NCBI GenBank assembly: GCA_025766275.1
Contig: JAFKAC010000178.1
Location: 1-64,000 of the forward strand
From: Lactarius indigo
Lineage: Eukaryota > Basidiomycota > Agaricomycetes > Russulales > Russulaceae
Direction of reading: 5' to 3'
Length of the DNA stretch: 64,000 bases
The notes under the pieces are model-generated. The model was not told the DNA's origin. It worked only from the letters and a program-made list of their open reading frames with translations, and searched no databases. The translations under genes were made by a program, and so were the position numbers. This document shows, piece after piece, positions 1 to 10,056 of the stretch (position 1 is its first letter; the number at the start of each line of letters is the position of its first letter).

Positions 1-563
1 GATTTTCAGGCACGATGTTATCTAAAGCCATATCCATGTCTTGGAGAGAGATCTCAGCACAACAATCATGACATATCGGACACTTTCACACCTCTGCGGA
101 CATCTTGCGTAGTAGTGCAGGAGGATTAGTGGCAACGGATGAAATCCTTAACGCGATATGCCCACCTCTATCGTAGTTTTCGTTGACCGTTAGAGCGGCA
201 GATGTATGCTGTCTGTGGGGCAGCAATACCGTGAGCGCAAATTCTGAGACTTTAACGAGAAAACCCGGATCACGGTACTAACATGAACAGGAACAACATT
301 CCGACCTAGCAGAAGATATAATTAGCCTCTCTATGTTTCGCTCCAAGTATAGTAGCCTCGGACCTGGACATCGGTCAAGCCAGATTCGATTTGCGACAGG
401 ATTTCCTCTGTGACGAGATGACATCCTTTGCTCCGTTTTGCAAGTGTGAACGTCTTCTGCCAGCCCATGGTATACAGAGATTGAGAGTGCGTGGGAGTGC
501 AAACGTACGATAAGCCAGGAAAGGAAATAGTTTATTACTTTTCTATACTACTGTACTAACAAC
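1..563. other. Left-edge region, no gene recognised
   Basis: No protein family, RNA gene or repeat could be recognised here. Open frames are short and have no conserved motif. The right part must include the 3' untranslated region of the minus-strand Yth1 gene whose stop codon lies at 564-566. Confidence 0.5.
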
Positions 564-1647
564 TTAGTAATCATCACCATTGTACCGTCTCCTCTCAATT
601 CCTCCCCGATTTCCTGGAACATTTCGATTCCTGCAGTGATTGGCATAATGACCTTTCTCACCGCACTAAAATTAACATTCAGCGCCTTTTCTCGATCACG
701 AAAAAAAGAGTGATATACCTTGAAACAGAGCACCTCGTCGAGGTTGCGGCGCGGACCTGGTTGTCCGAGACCGTGTGGTGGTGCGTTTCCGGAGGCACCT
801 CTGTCAAAGTCGGCGTACCGACCATAACCCGGAGGTGGAGGTCCAAGCTCTCGCTGCGACGGCGGCTCAGGGTGTTCGTAAGCTTTTGGAGGTGGAAGCG
901 ATGGTTTTGGACTGCACATAACTAGAGTCAGAATGCACAGCTATCGATACAGAAACAGCGAGTAGTCAACTTACTGGCCCTTGGGGCAATCAGGACCTAA
1001 GGGGCAATATCCCGTGAGGTACAACTGACATGCCACACGCCGAACGTGTTTGCGTGGGCATGTAGGACCTACGGAGCGTCAGAGGCCATCGTTGTGTAGG
1101 GAATAAAAGAACGTACCGAGCTTGCAGAATCCACGTTTGTAGTCGGGACATTCGACTTTCCGCTCCTTCGGGTGCGCATACAAGCACTCGTCACCAGCGG
1201 AGCAGTATCCGTACTTGGCGAACCACCAACACTCTGGCATGCGCCTGAGGTTGTACTCGTGGAGGAACTCACAGGCATCTCCTTTCTTACAAAGCCCCCT
1301 AAGCCAATGCTTACAGACAGTGGCAAGTCGCTCCCTGTCTCGAGGATGAGTTGGCAGCTGTTTTGGTGGTTGGAAATTCAAAGTAGACGGGACGGTATGG
1401 CGTAGAAGACAGCGAAGAGGGCCAAGCGGGCACCCCGCCGGCGTCAAGTTCAGACGACAAATTTGATCGTCTTATGGAGGTTGTACGTCAATGATGAGGC
1501 AAACAGCTAGAGTGCTTGGGCCACACCTTTATCGAGCCTTATATTGAGTTCATTCTTGATATAAAGTTCCTCAGGGAAATTGTTTTGATGAAACTGAGGG
1601 TAGACGGTGTCTCTCAATGCAGACGGTCCCAGCAAAGGGTTGGTCAT
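564..1647 (-). CDS. YTH1: mRNA 3'-end processing factor CPSF30/Yth1
   Basis: Zinc-finger subunit of the nuclear cleavage and polyadenylation factor; in this family the CCCH fingers bind the polyadenylation signal RNA and scaffold other subunits. Five exons can be read: 1647-1527, 1470-1117, 1068-975, 911-719 and 665-564, together 287 codons plus stop, all with GT-AG introns of 48-63 bp. The protein shows five consecutive CCCH fingers; finger 2 starts VCKHWLRGLC, finger 3 ECWWFAKYGYC, finger 4 ECPDYKRGFC. A Pro-rich linker and a C-terminal CCHC zinc knuckle (CGEKGHYANHC) follow, as in metazoan CPSF4. The zinc knuckle appears only when the last intron (666-718) is removed. The start is the first in-frame ATG and gives an N-terminus of normal length. 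It looks intact. Family is certain; exact splice sites are inferred. Confidence 0.94.
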
Positions 1648-1873
1648 GTTCAATTTTGAGAAAAAGTGTAAGCGTAAGTTAGTTCAGAGCTCAGGCCCAA
1701 GTCGTTAGTAGTGGGCAGGTGACCACGAATGAAATGACTAATCAATGGGAAAGCTTAGTCAGATTGCCGAAGGATCCCCGGCCGATGTCATTGATAGTAA
1801 TCTGACTTTGCCAGTGCGCGCCGATAGTGACATTCGACACTTCAGACCGCCTGAAGGAGAGCACAGGTTCTAT

Positions 1874-2225
1874 CTAAGTGGAAATACAAGTAGTCTGTCC
1901 ACGCACAAAAATAGAAAGATCGATGCGGGTCTCATTCGCCGGCAACCCAGATATTACTCGGGTGATGAAGATATGTGTTCACGGGATCCACATTAGGAGT
2001 TCACCTTCACTACCACATATCCATCCCTCGTTGTTGATCATTGGTCACGGAGTGGTCAGTGAATTCCCTGTCGTGGCATTCAAGTTCAACATACGAATCA
2101 ACTCATATCCTGATGAGACAATGCGCTGGTCATCTGGCGAGAATGCCATAGACCTGGCCCAAGACGTGTATCGCTGGACCCTCATACGTATCCGGATTGG
2201 AAGCGGCCGGTGTATTGGCAATCGA
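1874..2225 (-). pseudogene. Relic of an NWD gene tail (last WD40 repeat plus C-terminus)
   Basis: The minus strand encodes one degenerate WD40 repeat (SMAFSPDDQRIVSSG at about 2160-2115) followed, in shifting frames, by the C-terminal tail seen in the larger NWD gene at 4497-4682: an NEGWICGSEGELLMWIP-like stretch, a HPSNIWVAGE-like stretch and a final CIST stop where the other gene ends CVDT. Stops and frameshifts separate the pieces, so it cannot code for the original protein. It is a leftover of a second copy of the same gene family about 2.3 kb downstream of the larger pseudogene, on the same strand. Assignment rests on comparison within this window and is fairly secure; the upstream limit is vague. 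Confidence 0.7.
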
Positions 2226-3828
2226 GTAGTTGTAGGCACTGTCTGGGGACACGTCAAAGATGCAAAAAAATCTCATCATTCGCCAAGAGTTACAGAGTTA
2301 CCATCATTAATGCAAATACTCCATTGCTATTCGAGTCTTCGAGTCTCCATGTCAAGTCCTTCTAGATTTTCACCACGGCCGCCGCCCTGTTCGCCCAGCT
2401 GATCCCAGAAGGATGGTGCAATAAAGGGCGAATTACGCTACGCTGTCGCCCTCCACAGCAGCATAGTCAACACATTGCAAGTTCGTCTCAAAAGAAGTAC
2501 TGTACTAGTGATGTTGTCGTCACCTGAGCACAACTAGAAGCAGTGAGAATTCTCCAACGCATGACAGACTTCCTGAATGACGAATATGCGCCTGAATCAA
2601 ATAGTAGCCCGGGGTGGGAGTCATAGTTCTTGCTAGAATTGAATAGCTGCTTGTACCACCCACGCAACTCAACACAGTCATGACTGTGGTACGATTCGGC
2701 GAGAAACTAGAACTGCCCTTCGGATTTTAACGATAGATGACCGAGTGGCTACTCAGATGAGAGGTCGGTGTGACAAGGGTGTAAGGGAAACACGAACTTT
2801 TCAAGAGTATCAATCACGCTAGCGGCTGCACGATATTTGGCCAGTGGATCACTGAACACCACCCAGGGATAGGTGAAGTATGAGGGGATAGGAACTGGAT
2901 AGAAACGTCAGCGAAGACTGCGCTAGAGATCCAGAAGTGGCATAGTACAGCAACGCGAACGATGACTCTGGCACGCTTTGTGTTTCGCTGCGTTTCTCAC
3001 AGATAGATGTGGAGTCCCTCCCAAGCGATGAGTTGTGCGGGATCGGGAAAGACGTTGTGGCACGAGCCGCACGTTCCCTCTACCGCTCCCAAGAAACAAT
3101 TTCTCGTTAATAACTGGAAGAATAGGTGAGGACATTCTCAAGGCAAGCTACTGCATGGATGTGAAATCGAGAAGACGAATCCGCACAGTCGCGTCCAGAT
3201 CTTGGTGAGCACAGCCACACCGGCCCACCAGGCCAACACACCACTGCACGATTACCTACTGGCAGCCACTGCTCGACCCGAGTATCCTCTTCTGCCTCTC
3301 TGCGCTTCGTAAATCCTTTCCAAAACAACAGTCAAAGAACAGGTCGTCCACGGTCAGGTTAACCTCTGTCTGCCTTGTGCGATGTCTCGACAAATCTGTC
3401 AATGAGGCCAACTGGGGCTTAAACTGAGGTACGGGACGCAGTTGGCTCAAACCGGAGAGAACTACAGGTGCGCCCCTCGTTCGGCCCTATCTGGTACTCA
3501 GCGTGCAGCTTGTAGCTAATTGAAGCACGCCCGAAAATTGCTGGGGAACGTGGAGCTCGACAATGATATTTAACCTGCAGGGTTTGTGCTCTTCACCACA
3601 TTCTCGAAATCCAAACACAAGGGGACTTTGGCACCGACCAGGTGAATGTGCAGAAAGCTTGGGAAGTGCCTCGCGGACATCCCCGGCCTGCTAGACAGGC
3701 TGGACGCCTCTATGCTATCACGAGCAAGGTGGGTCGCTATATGTATGCTAGAGTTCCTTTTTACCAGATCGCCCCTGAGTGCTCAGCGCTGAGCCTTCGC
3801 ATCTAGAGCCGTTCCTTCCTACTATGCC
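2226..3828. other. 1.6-kb stretch with no recognisable gene
   Basis: Only short open frames without a conserved motif. It lies between two gene relics and is probably decayed sequence. The part after about 3600 may hold degraded upstream sequence of the Use1-like relic, but nothing there could be aligned with confidence. Confidence 0.4.
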
Positions 3829-4235
3829 ATGCCTGTCCCCGTCCGTCACTCGAAAACCCGAGCAGCCAACGGTCTAATGTCTTGCACCACCCCCACACGT
3901 CACGTCGGGTCTTCTCTCACTGGAGGCGCGGAGGCCTCCGCAGCTGCAGCGGATGTCGACCTGCTCCTTGGCTCGGCGGGAGTCGGGAGCCGTCTACAAC
4001 CGGCGCGCGCAAGACGGGGGGCGACGTGGCGGAACGCGGAGCACTTTTCCGGCGCGCTGGCGGCGGATCAGGGGGTGCTGCATGCTGCAGAGAAGGTGGG
4101 CGCGAACCTAGATGTGATATAGCGAGAGTGGATCGCCGCAGGAAGGCACTCGGAACGACGTGTCTGACGATATCGAGCGTCGTCGTCGTGGTGATTGCAT
4201 TTTTAGTCATGTTTTTTGTCATTAGGTTCACATGA
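3829..4235 (+). pseudogene. Degenerate Use1-like SNARE, C-terminal part
   Basis: Two overlapping plus-strand frames together resemble the C-terminal half of the ER SNARE Use1, which acts in Golgi-to-ER retrograde transport. One frame ends with a SNARE-like stretch (NAEHFSGALAADQGVLHAAE, about 4031-4090) and reaches a stop at 4119-4121. The next frame carries a short basic segment and a hydrophobic C-terminal anchor beginning TTCLTISSVVVVV, ending at 4235. In intact Use1 proteins these parts are in one frame, joined by a conserved basic linker; here the linker is scrambled by indels. No convincing N-terminal half was found. The match to Use1 is from memory of the family, so moderate confidence. 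It could also be an unrelated tail-anchored protein. Confidence 0.5.
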
Positions 4236-4682
4236 GAGGCAATGGGGGATGGCCGTTGGCGTCGTGACAAACTCTTGGATTGACCAGTTAAATTTTTCGG
4301 TTATTGCGTGTGTCAGTGAGCTCCACAAGCTCATGTAACCTGGTGGAAAAGCGTGTACACCTTGCCAGTGCCTGACTCTCACTGAGTTGTCGGCATGTAC
4401 TGCACCCGAGTCAATGAGCTATTATCAACTTGAAGCTCGTCGCATTACACTCCAGATCGCGTAAAGAAAATCCACAGATTACTGTAGCAGTTCTATCTAG
4501 GTATCAACACAAGTGGCCCAACCTTGCCCATGTACAAAACTCGAAAGATCGAGATGGGTTTCATATTCGCCGACAACCCAGATATTACTTGGGCGATGAA
4601 GATGTGCCCTATGTGGTGGCGGGATCCACACTAGGAGTTCACCTTTACTACTGCATATCCACCCCTCTTCGTTGATAATGGA

Positions 4683-5843
4683 GTGGTTGGTGAAGTCGAC
4701 GTGGCTTGTAGTATTCGTATTTTCTGTCATAGCATTCAACATACAAATTGTCCGATCGCTTGATCCTGAGGCGATGCGTTGGCCATCTTGTGAGAATGCC
4801 ACAGACCCGACCGCAGACGTGTGACCAGTAAATGGGCCCATGTCTGTCTCTCCCGTGGTGGCGTTCCACACACGAATTGTTCGATCGTCCGAGCCTGAGA
4901 CGAGGCGCTGGCCATCTGGCGAGAATGTCACAGACCTGATCGAATCTGTGTGACCAGTAAATGGGCCCGCCTCTGTCTCTCCTGTGGTGGCATTCCACAC
5001 ACAAATTGTTCGATCGTTTGAGCCTGAGACGATGCACTGGCCATCTGGAGAGAATGCCACAGACGTGACCGACAATGTGTGACCAGTAAATGGGCCCGCC
5101 TCTGTCTCTCCCGTGGTGGCGTTCCACACACGAATTGTTCGATCGTGCGAGCCTGAGACGATGCGCTGGCCATCTTGTGAGAATGCCACAGACCTAACCG
5201 AATCTGTGTGACCAGTAAATGGGCCCACCTCTATCTCTCCCGTGGTGGTGTTCCACACACGAACTGTTTCATCGTGTGAGCCTGAGATGATGCGCTGGCC
5301 ATCTGGTGAGAATGCCACAGACGTGACCCAAGACGTGTGACCAGTAAATGGGCCCGCCTCTGTCTCTCCCGTGGTGGCATTCCACACACAGATTGTTTCA
5401 TCGTTCGAGCCTGAGACGATGCGCTGGCCATCTGGCGAGAATGCCACAGACCTGACCAACAATGTGTGACCAATAAATGGGCCCACCTCTGTCTCTCCCG
5501 TGGTTGCGTTCCATACACGAATTGTTCGATCGTCCGAGCCTGAGACGAGGCGCTGGCCATCTGGAGAGAATGCCACAGACCTGACCCAAGATGTGTGACT
5601 AGTAAATGGGCCCGCCTCTGTCTCTCCTGTGGTGGCATTCCACACACAAATTGTTTCATCGTTTGAGCCTGAGACGATGCGCCGGCCATCTGGTGAGAAT
5701 GCCACAGATGTGACCGACAATGTGTGACCAGTAAATGGGCCCGCCTCTGTCTCTCCCGTGGTGGCGTTCCACACACGAATTGTTCGATCGTGCGAGCCTG
5801 AGACAATGCGCTGGCCATCAGGTGAGATTGCAATGGACAAAAC
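4683..5843 (-). repeat. Nine tandem WD40 repeats, 129 bp each, nearly identical
   Basis: The 3' part of the NWD gene is nine head-to-tail repeats of 43 codons; eight are almost identical and the last is degenerate. The consensus begins VRSVAFSPDGQRIVSGS and includes VWNATTGETEAGPFTGHT. Differences are concentrated at a few positions: the HDR/NDE/DDR triplet, R or C before VW, A or V before GPF, and the two residues closing each repeat. This frame is open from 5909 to 4497, including the tail after the array. In Podospora HNWD genes such repeats are homogenised by unequal exchange while surface positions diversify; this array has the same appearance. Confidence 0.92.
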
Positions 5844-5909
5844 ACCACCCCCAACATCTCGAATCACCATTTCCGATGATGGCCAGTAAGGTAGTCGCCC
5901 ACGTTCCAT

Positions 5910-6682
5910 GCATAATATTCTGGGAAATAAGGCGCAGAGACAGGAGAACGAGACGGCGCAAATGGCAGAGCGGAAAGATAGACATGTGGAGCACTCTTTG
6001 CCATGATCATCCCAAAATTCCGTATAAATACAGAAGTGTCATTGACGAACAACCTAAATTTCTCTAGCTCTGTTTGAGAAACCTGTTGCGATCGTAGCTA
6101 TTAGTTGTTCGCCTTCCTCATCGAATCAACATACTCACACCTTGAGCAGAGGCCAACCACACCTCCAGAGCCAAGCACGCTGCGGAAGCAAGACCCAGAT
6201 TGCTTGTCAAGCTAAGGGCCTCCAACCAAAACAGAAGTTTCTTCTCAAAGAAAGTTCGAAGTTTTCAAAACAAGTCATTTTCGAAAGTGGTATGTTTTAT
6301 ATGATCGCCCCAGAAACGGCATGCATACAACAGAGCAGGTGGGACGTATTTATCAACGCGGGAGTTAAGGTCTGTGACATCCTTGTTGGCAAGATACAAT
6401 GTTTCGAGATAGCATATGTTGAATTTGAGGTCATTGAGCAGTAGACCAAGACACGAATGGGCCAACTGACTGTGAGCGTCTTGAAGGCTTACACAAAAAT
6501 TACCGCTCTTCTCTTTATTTATGAGAAAGTCGCGGAATGACGTATGGAGAGGAATGATGGGAAGGTTTTGATCGGCTGAATTGACATTACTTAACAATGA
6601 GCCGAGGCGACAGAGCAGTCTAACAATGGTGTCACGGTTGTCCCTGGCATTGTCTGAGGCATGTTTTCGCAGAATAGTCAGG
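5910..6682 (-). pseudogene. NWD gene, post-NACHT linker segment
   Basis: Continuation of the host NWD gene left of transposon copy 1. It starts in mid-codon at the insertion and reads SLTILRKHAS, then a region with PLHTSFRDFL and LAHSCLGLLL, motifs I associate with the helical part between NACHT and WD40 in Agaricomycete NWD proteins. A TGA stop near 6265 interrupts the frame; past it the frame continues (KLRTFFEKKLLFWLEALSL), then a probable intron at about 6065-6135, then VNDTSVFIRNFGMIMAKSAP. A one-base frameshift near 5905 separates it from the WD40 frame. The segment belongs to the same former gene as the NACHT segment at 14667-16282. Confidence 0.82.
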
Positions 6683-6684
6683 GA

Positions 6685-6696
6685 CATCAGCATTTT
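6685..6696 (+). repeat. Terminal inverted repeat, copy 1 left end
   Basis: CATCAGCATTTT, followed by TTCTGAGG. Preceded by the GA target duplication at 6683-6684. It matches the complement of the opposite end at 14653-14664 over 12 bases; beyond that the two ends differ but share scattered ACTGG motifs. The same ends flank copy 2 at 16285-16296 and 24253-24264. Confidence 0.85.
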
Positions 6697-7199
6697 TTCT
6701 GAGGCCCTGGGAGGTACTGGGGGTACTGGAGCCAGCATGACAGTCTGCCAGAATCATGTCTGGATGCAGAATGATCCTGACCGAGCCAGACCAGCCAACT
6801 GGCAACTGACACATCCCAGTTGTATCCAGATGTAGATACAGATGTGAATACAGATCCTGCATGTCCGTTCAGTTGTCTGTCCAGGATCGAAGAGTATACA
6901 TACAGAAACACTGCCAGTCATAAGTACAGTCTCAAGAACAGTCTCAAGGATTCACGCAGATGGCCGCCAGTCACGTTTGTTCCATACAGTCTCAAGGATT
7001 CATGTACAGATACTGGCAGTCATATTTCCAGACCGATGCTCGTGTATTTATGTACTACTGGTATCTGTGGTTCTATATACATAACACCCTCCGGCATACA
7101 TGTGAGGACGCGCCATCACCGTCACCCTTTCGCGCCCGATGGTCCCACCCTTCCATTCCCACGCCACTCCCCTACCTGGGTTGCGCCATGCCTCGGCAT
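6697..7199. repeat. Subterminal region with short direct repeats (copy 1)
   Basis: No gene, but many short repeats: GGTACTGG and related CTGG/CCAG words in the first 150 bp, GATGTAGATACAGATGTGAA-type repeats near 6830-6855, and CAGTCTCAAG three times between about 6925 and 7000, two of them extended to CAGTCTCAAGGATTCA. In CACTA-like elements such subterminal repeats bind transposase; the same role here is inferred. The identical region of copy 2 is 23750-24252. Confidence 0.6.
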
Positions 7200-9835
7200 T
7201 CAATAATCACCTACTCCCTGAATGTCCGCCTCTTCATCCGTCCCATCGTCTGACACCACAATCTTGCTACGACCATCCGGTATGACTGAAGAACGTTGAG
7301 TTTCCATATTCGAGTTCCCGACACGATCTGCGAGGTACACCGAAGCCGCGTGCATGATTTGCACCCATTTACGTTCACATAGGTCGCTTGTCGACTGCGA
7401 GTATTGGCACGCGACCCCACCCCAGGGATTGTTATCGAACGCACGGCTGGTGTTGTTGGTGGCTTTCTCGTCTCGAATATTGACCCCGGTTTTGAAGAGA
7501 GTGAGGCCGCGTTCCAACTGCGTGGACAATTAGTCTTGTATATGCATATGAGTGAAAACTTACTGCGGCGGTGCTAAGTGCTAGGGCACCAGTAGGGTAA
7601 CCAAAATTCGTTGGTGCCTTCGCTACTCGCCAGAGGTGCACGGCGAACACTTGGAGGAGCATGGGGGCAAGCCACGAACCTTTGGACGCCTTTGGGGCTC
7701 AAAAGCATCGGCACCTTGTGAGATGAATGAGTATGGATGCACGCACCTCCGGATCAGCGTATATGAGTGGAAATATAACGGGTTGTTCGTGTGGACGGGG
7801 TAGCAATCCACGAACAAATGTCGCAACTTCGCCTGAATCCCTCCTCAGTGTGGCGTCGTGCTTGATAAAGTCACTGAGGATCGTGACCGCCTTCTTGCCG
7901 ATGGTGCTTCGCCATTCATTGAGACGATCAATGACCTCAGAGAAAACAGAACATCAGTCGTGATTACAGATGGAGTAGAATGTAAGGTGCACGACATGCG
8001 GGGGACTTACCACTTTCTTGATGGCAGGATTAGTACGCACGTCTTCCATTCTCTCTGGCAGGCATTTATCCCACAAGCCCTGTATCGTCACTAAGAGATC
8101 TGGGTGCTCGTTAGTCCCAAATGTATCCGATAACGTCCCTGCCCAGTCAAGCACTCCGCGAACGATGAGATCCCACTGTGCGAGTTCATGTTCTCCCGCG
8201 ATTGGGATATCCAAGACCTTGAGGTTCCGGTAGGGCTTTGACAACTCATTGCCCTCAGACTTGATGATGGGTCCTCGCATGGGGCCTGCACTGGTATTGA
8301 CGTCCTTCTTCTTCACCACCAGGCCCACCTGCGAAGAGAGTCATTCAGTGGCAGCATTGCTAGAAAAAAAAACATACCGCAGACGTGGTGCGATTGCTGT
8401 TATAATTTGCAGATGGCCGTGACCCAGTTGGATGGAGAGGCGTGTGCTTTGCCTTCTTCGCAGTACGGGCAGCCTGCAGTGAGCTTGGAATTTCATCGTC
8501 ATCAAAAATTCCTGACGGCCAGAGATCTCGTGCACTATCCAACCCTTCACTGGTGCTTCGCGTGCGTGACCATGCCGACGTCCGAGAGGATGGTCTTGAT
8601 TGTGATAGCTCACTTGCCACTGTAATGCAATCGTCGTCAGCATCAACAATGGTTGGGGCTCGCCGGGGTTGGGTGGGAATCAAAGTGGGGTCTTTCAGTG
8701 AGGGATTGAACATGGTAGCGGACTTCTTATACTTGCTACTGGAGCCTGAATCGTTGAGGAGCTTCCGCCAGTCCTTTCGCAAGCCGCTAGCGGTGGCAGT
8801 CTCGCCCTTTCGCTTCTTGATTTTTTTCTGCGGCCTGTTTGCTCACGTCATCAAGTGCGTGATCGATGAGTCAGGTATTACAGTATGACTTGGTCATTGG
8901 TCATGCCGACTCACCGCTTGGTACGCTGATCCTCTTCGTCTTCTCTCTCATCGCTACTGTCCTCAATAGGCTCCTCAGGCTTTCTCTTATGGCCTGACAC
9001 AGCAGATGTCTTGCGCGCTCGAGTGACCTCTTCACGGAGGCTATGATTTGCAGCCGGAGTTGGCGCCTCGTGGGGTTAAAACATGTGAGTTTGCCATCAT
9101 GATAATGGGAATGTGTCGCTTACCTTTGTTTTCTTTTTTTCCTTTATCAACGCTCCCACCTTTGGGTTTTTTCTTTCCCGTCTTTTTCTTCCTCCTCGCC
9201 ACGATTTCATCCTCGAGTTCTTCAAGTCCGCTGTCTGAGTGTTCACTCTCATCTTCGTCTGTATCTGGGCCTTCGTCTATGGAGTCAGAGTCACTTTCGT
9301 ACTCGTCGTCACTGTCGTCATCATCACTATCTCGAACCACAACTTTACGGCCTTCAGGACCTTCTGGTTCAGACATATGCATATCGCTGTCAAGGTTGCT
9401 TTCACTGGTAGTACATTAACGGTCAGCGATCAGCTCGGATGTCGTCAATGTGGACATTATCTACCTCTGGACTTGGTTGGATGCTGTGTCTTCGGGCTCC
9501 TTGGCTTCTGAGTGATCCACCTCAGATTCACCATCGCTGTGGCTACCCCTGAACCTGTGAGTATCCGAGTTGCTGTCGCCTTCGTTGACGATGTTGGGAT
9601 AGGCTTTATCCTCTCAGCGAAGAGCGTCTTCTACCTCAGCAACTTGGGCAACTATCGCTCGCCGATTTTTCTTGGCCACCGCGGCTTCTTTCTTTTCTTT
9701 GGACACTTTGGCTTGGTTGTTAGCGGCTTTTTCGGACGTAGTGCGGCATTTCTGTTTCAAGTCATTTATGATTTTCCCAGGGTGAGTATTCGCGTTTGCA
9801 CGACGAGTCCGTGGCCTAGAGGCGTCGTCTGACAT
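7200..9835 (-). CDS. Accessory gene of transposon copy 1, function unknown
   Basis: Multi-exon gene divergent from the transposase, starting at the ATG at 9835-9833 (MSDDASRPRTRRANAN) and ending with a stop at 7200-7202. The N-terminal half is low complexity and nuclear-looking: basic KKK stretches, an Asp/Ser/Glu acidic tract (about 9360-9250) and RKKKTGKKKPKGG-like basic runs. The C-terminal half is a folded-looking region: AHW-free helical segments such as NLKVLDIPIAGEHELAQWDL, then INDWRST-type sequence (VIDRLNEWRSTIGKKAVTIL), then MLLQVFAVHLWRVAK and TGALALSTAALERGLTLF across an intron. This order resembles a basidiomycete-expanded family of uncharacterised proteins; I cannot name it with certainty (DUF6532-like is possible). 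Because both copies carry it intact, it is probably part of the element rather than captured debris. Exon limits are approximate. Confidence 0.7.
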
Positions 9836-10056
9836 GGTTGGAATAAAAAAAACAGACACGTATACAGGGTGGTTGGGTGGTAAGGACCAGGAGGTTGACT
9901 TTGACGCTAACCGACCACAGCTGCGTTCTTACCTCCTTTGACGCTAACCGACCACAACTGCATTCTTACCTCCTTTGATGGCCCGTGCGTCAATCAACAA
10001 TTTCACGGTGTCAGGGTTTTTGTTTATGTTCGAAATTCTACTCACTGTATCGTCAT
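9836..10056. promoter_or_regulatory. Shared divergent promoter of transposon copy 1
   Basis: About 220 bp separates the two divergent start codons. It contains a 37-bp unit repeated in tandem at 9900-9936 and 9937-9973, beginning TTTGACGCTAACCGACCAC; the two units differ at two positions. An A-rich run lies at 9843-9852. The tandem unit is placed where a shared regulatory protein or the transposase could bind; that role is inference. Confidence 0.55.

Noticed and set aside
4648..5857. Repetitive frames overlapping the WD40 array (for example 5231-5857) as a separate repeat protein
   Set aside because: They are other-frame readings of the 129-bp repeats of the WD40 array, on the same minus strand, and match no family.
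9239..9419. Val/Ile-rich and Ser-rich frames antisense to the acidic tract of the accessory gene
   Set aside because: They are the complement of GAC/GAT/GAG codons of the Asp/Glu/Ser tract and have no support as membrane proteins.
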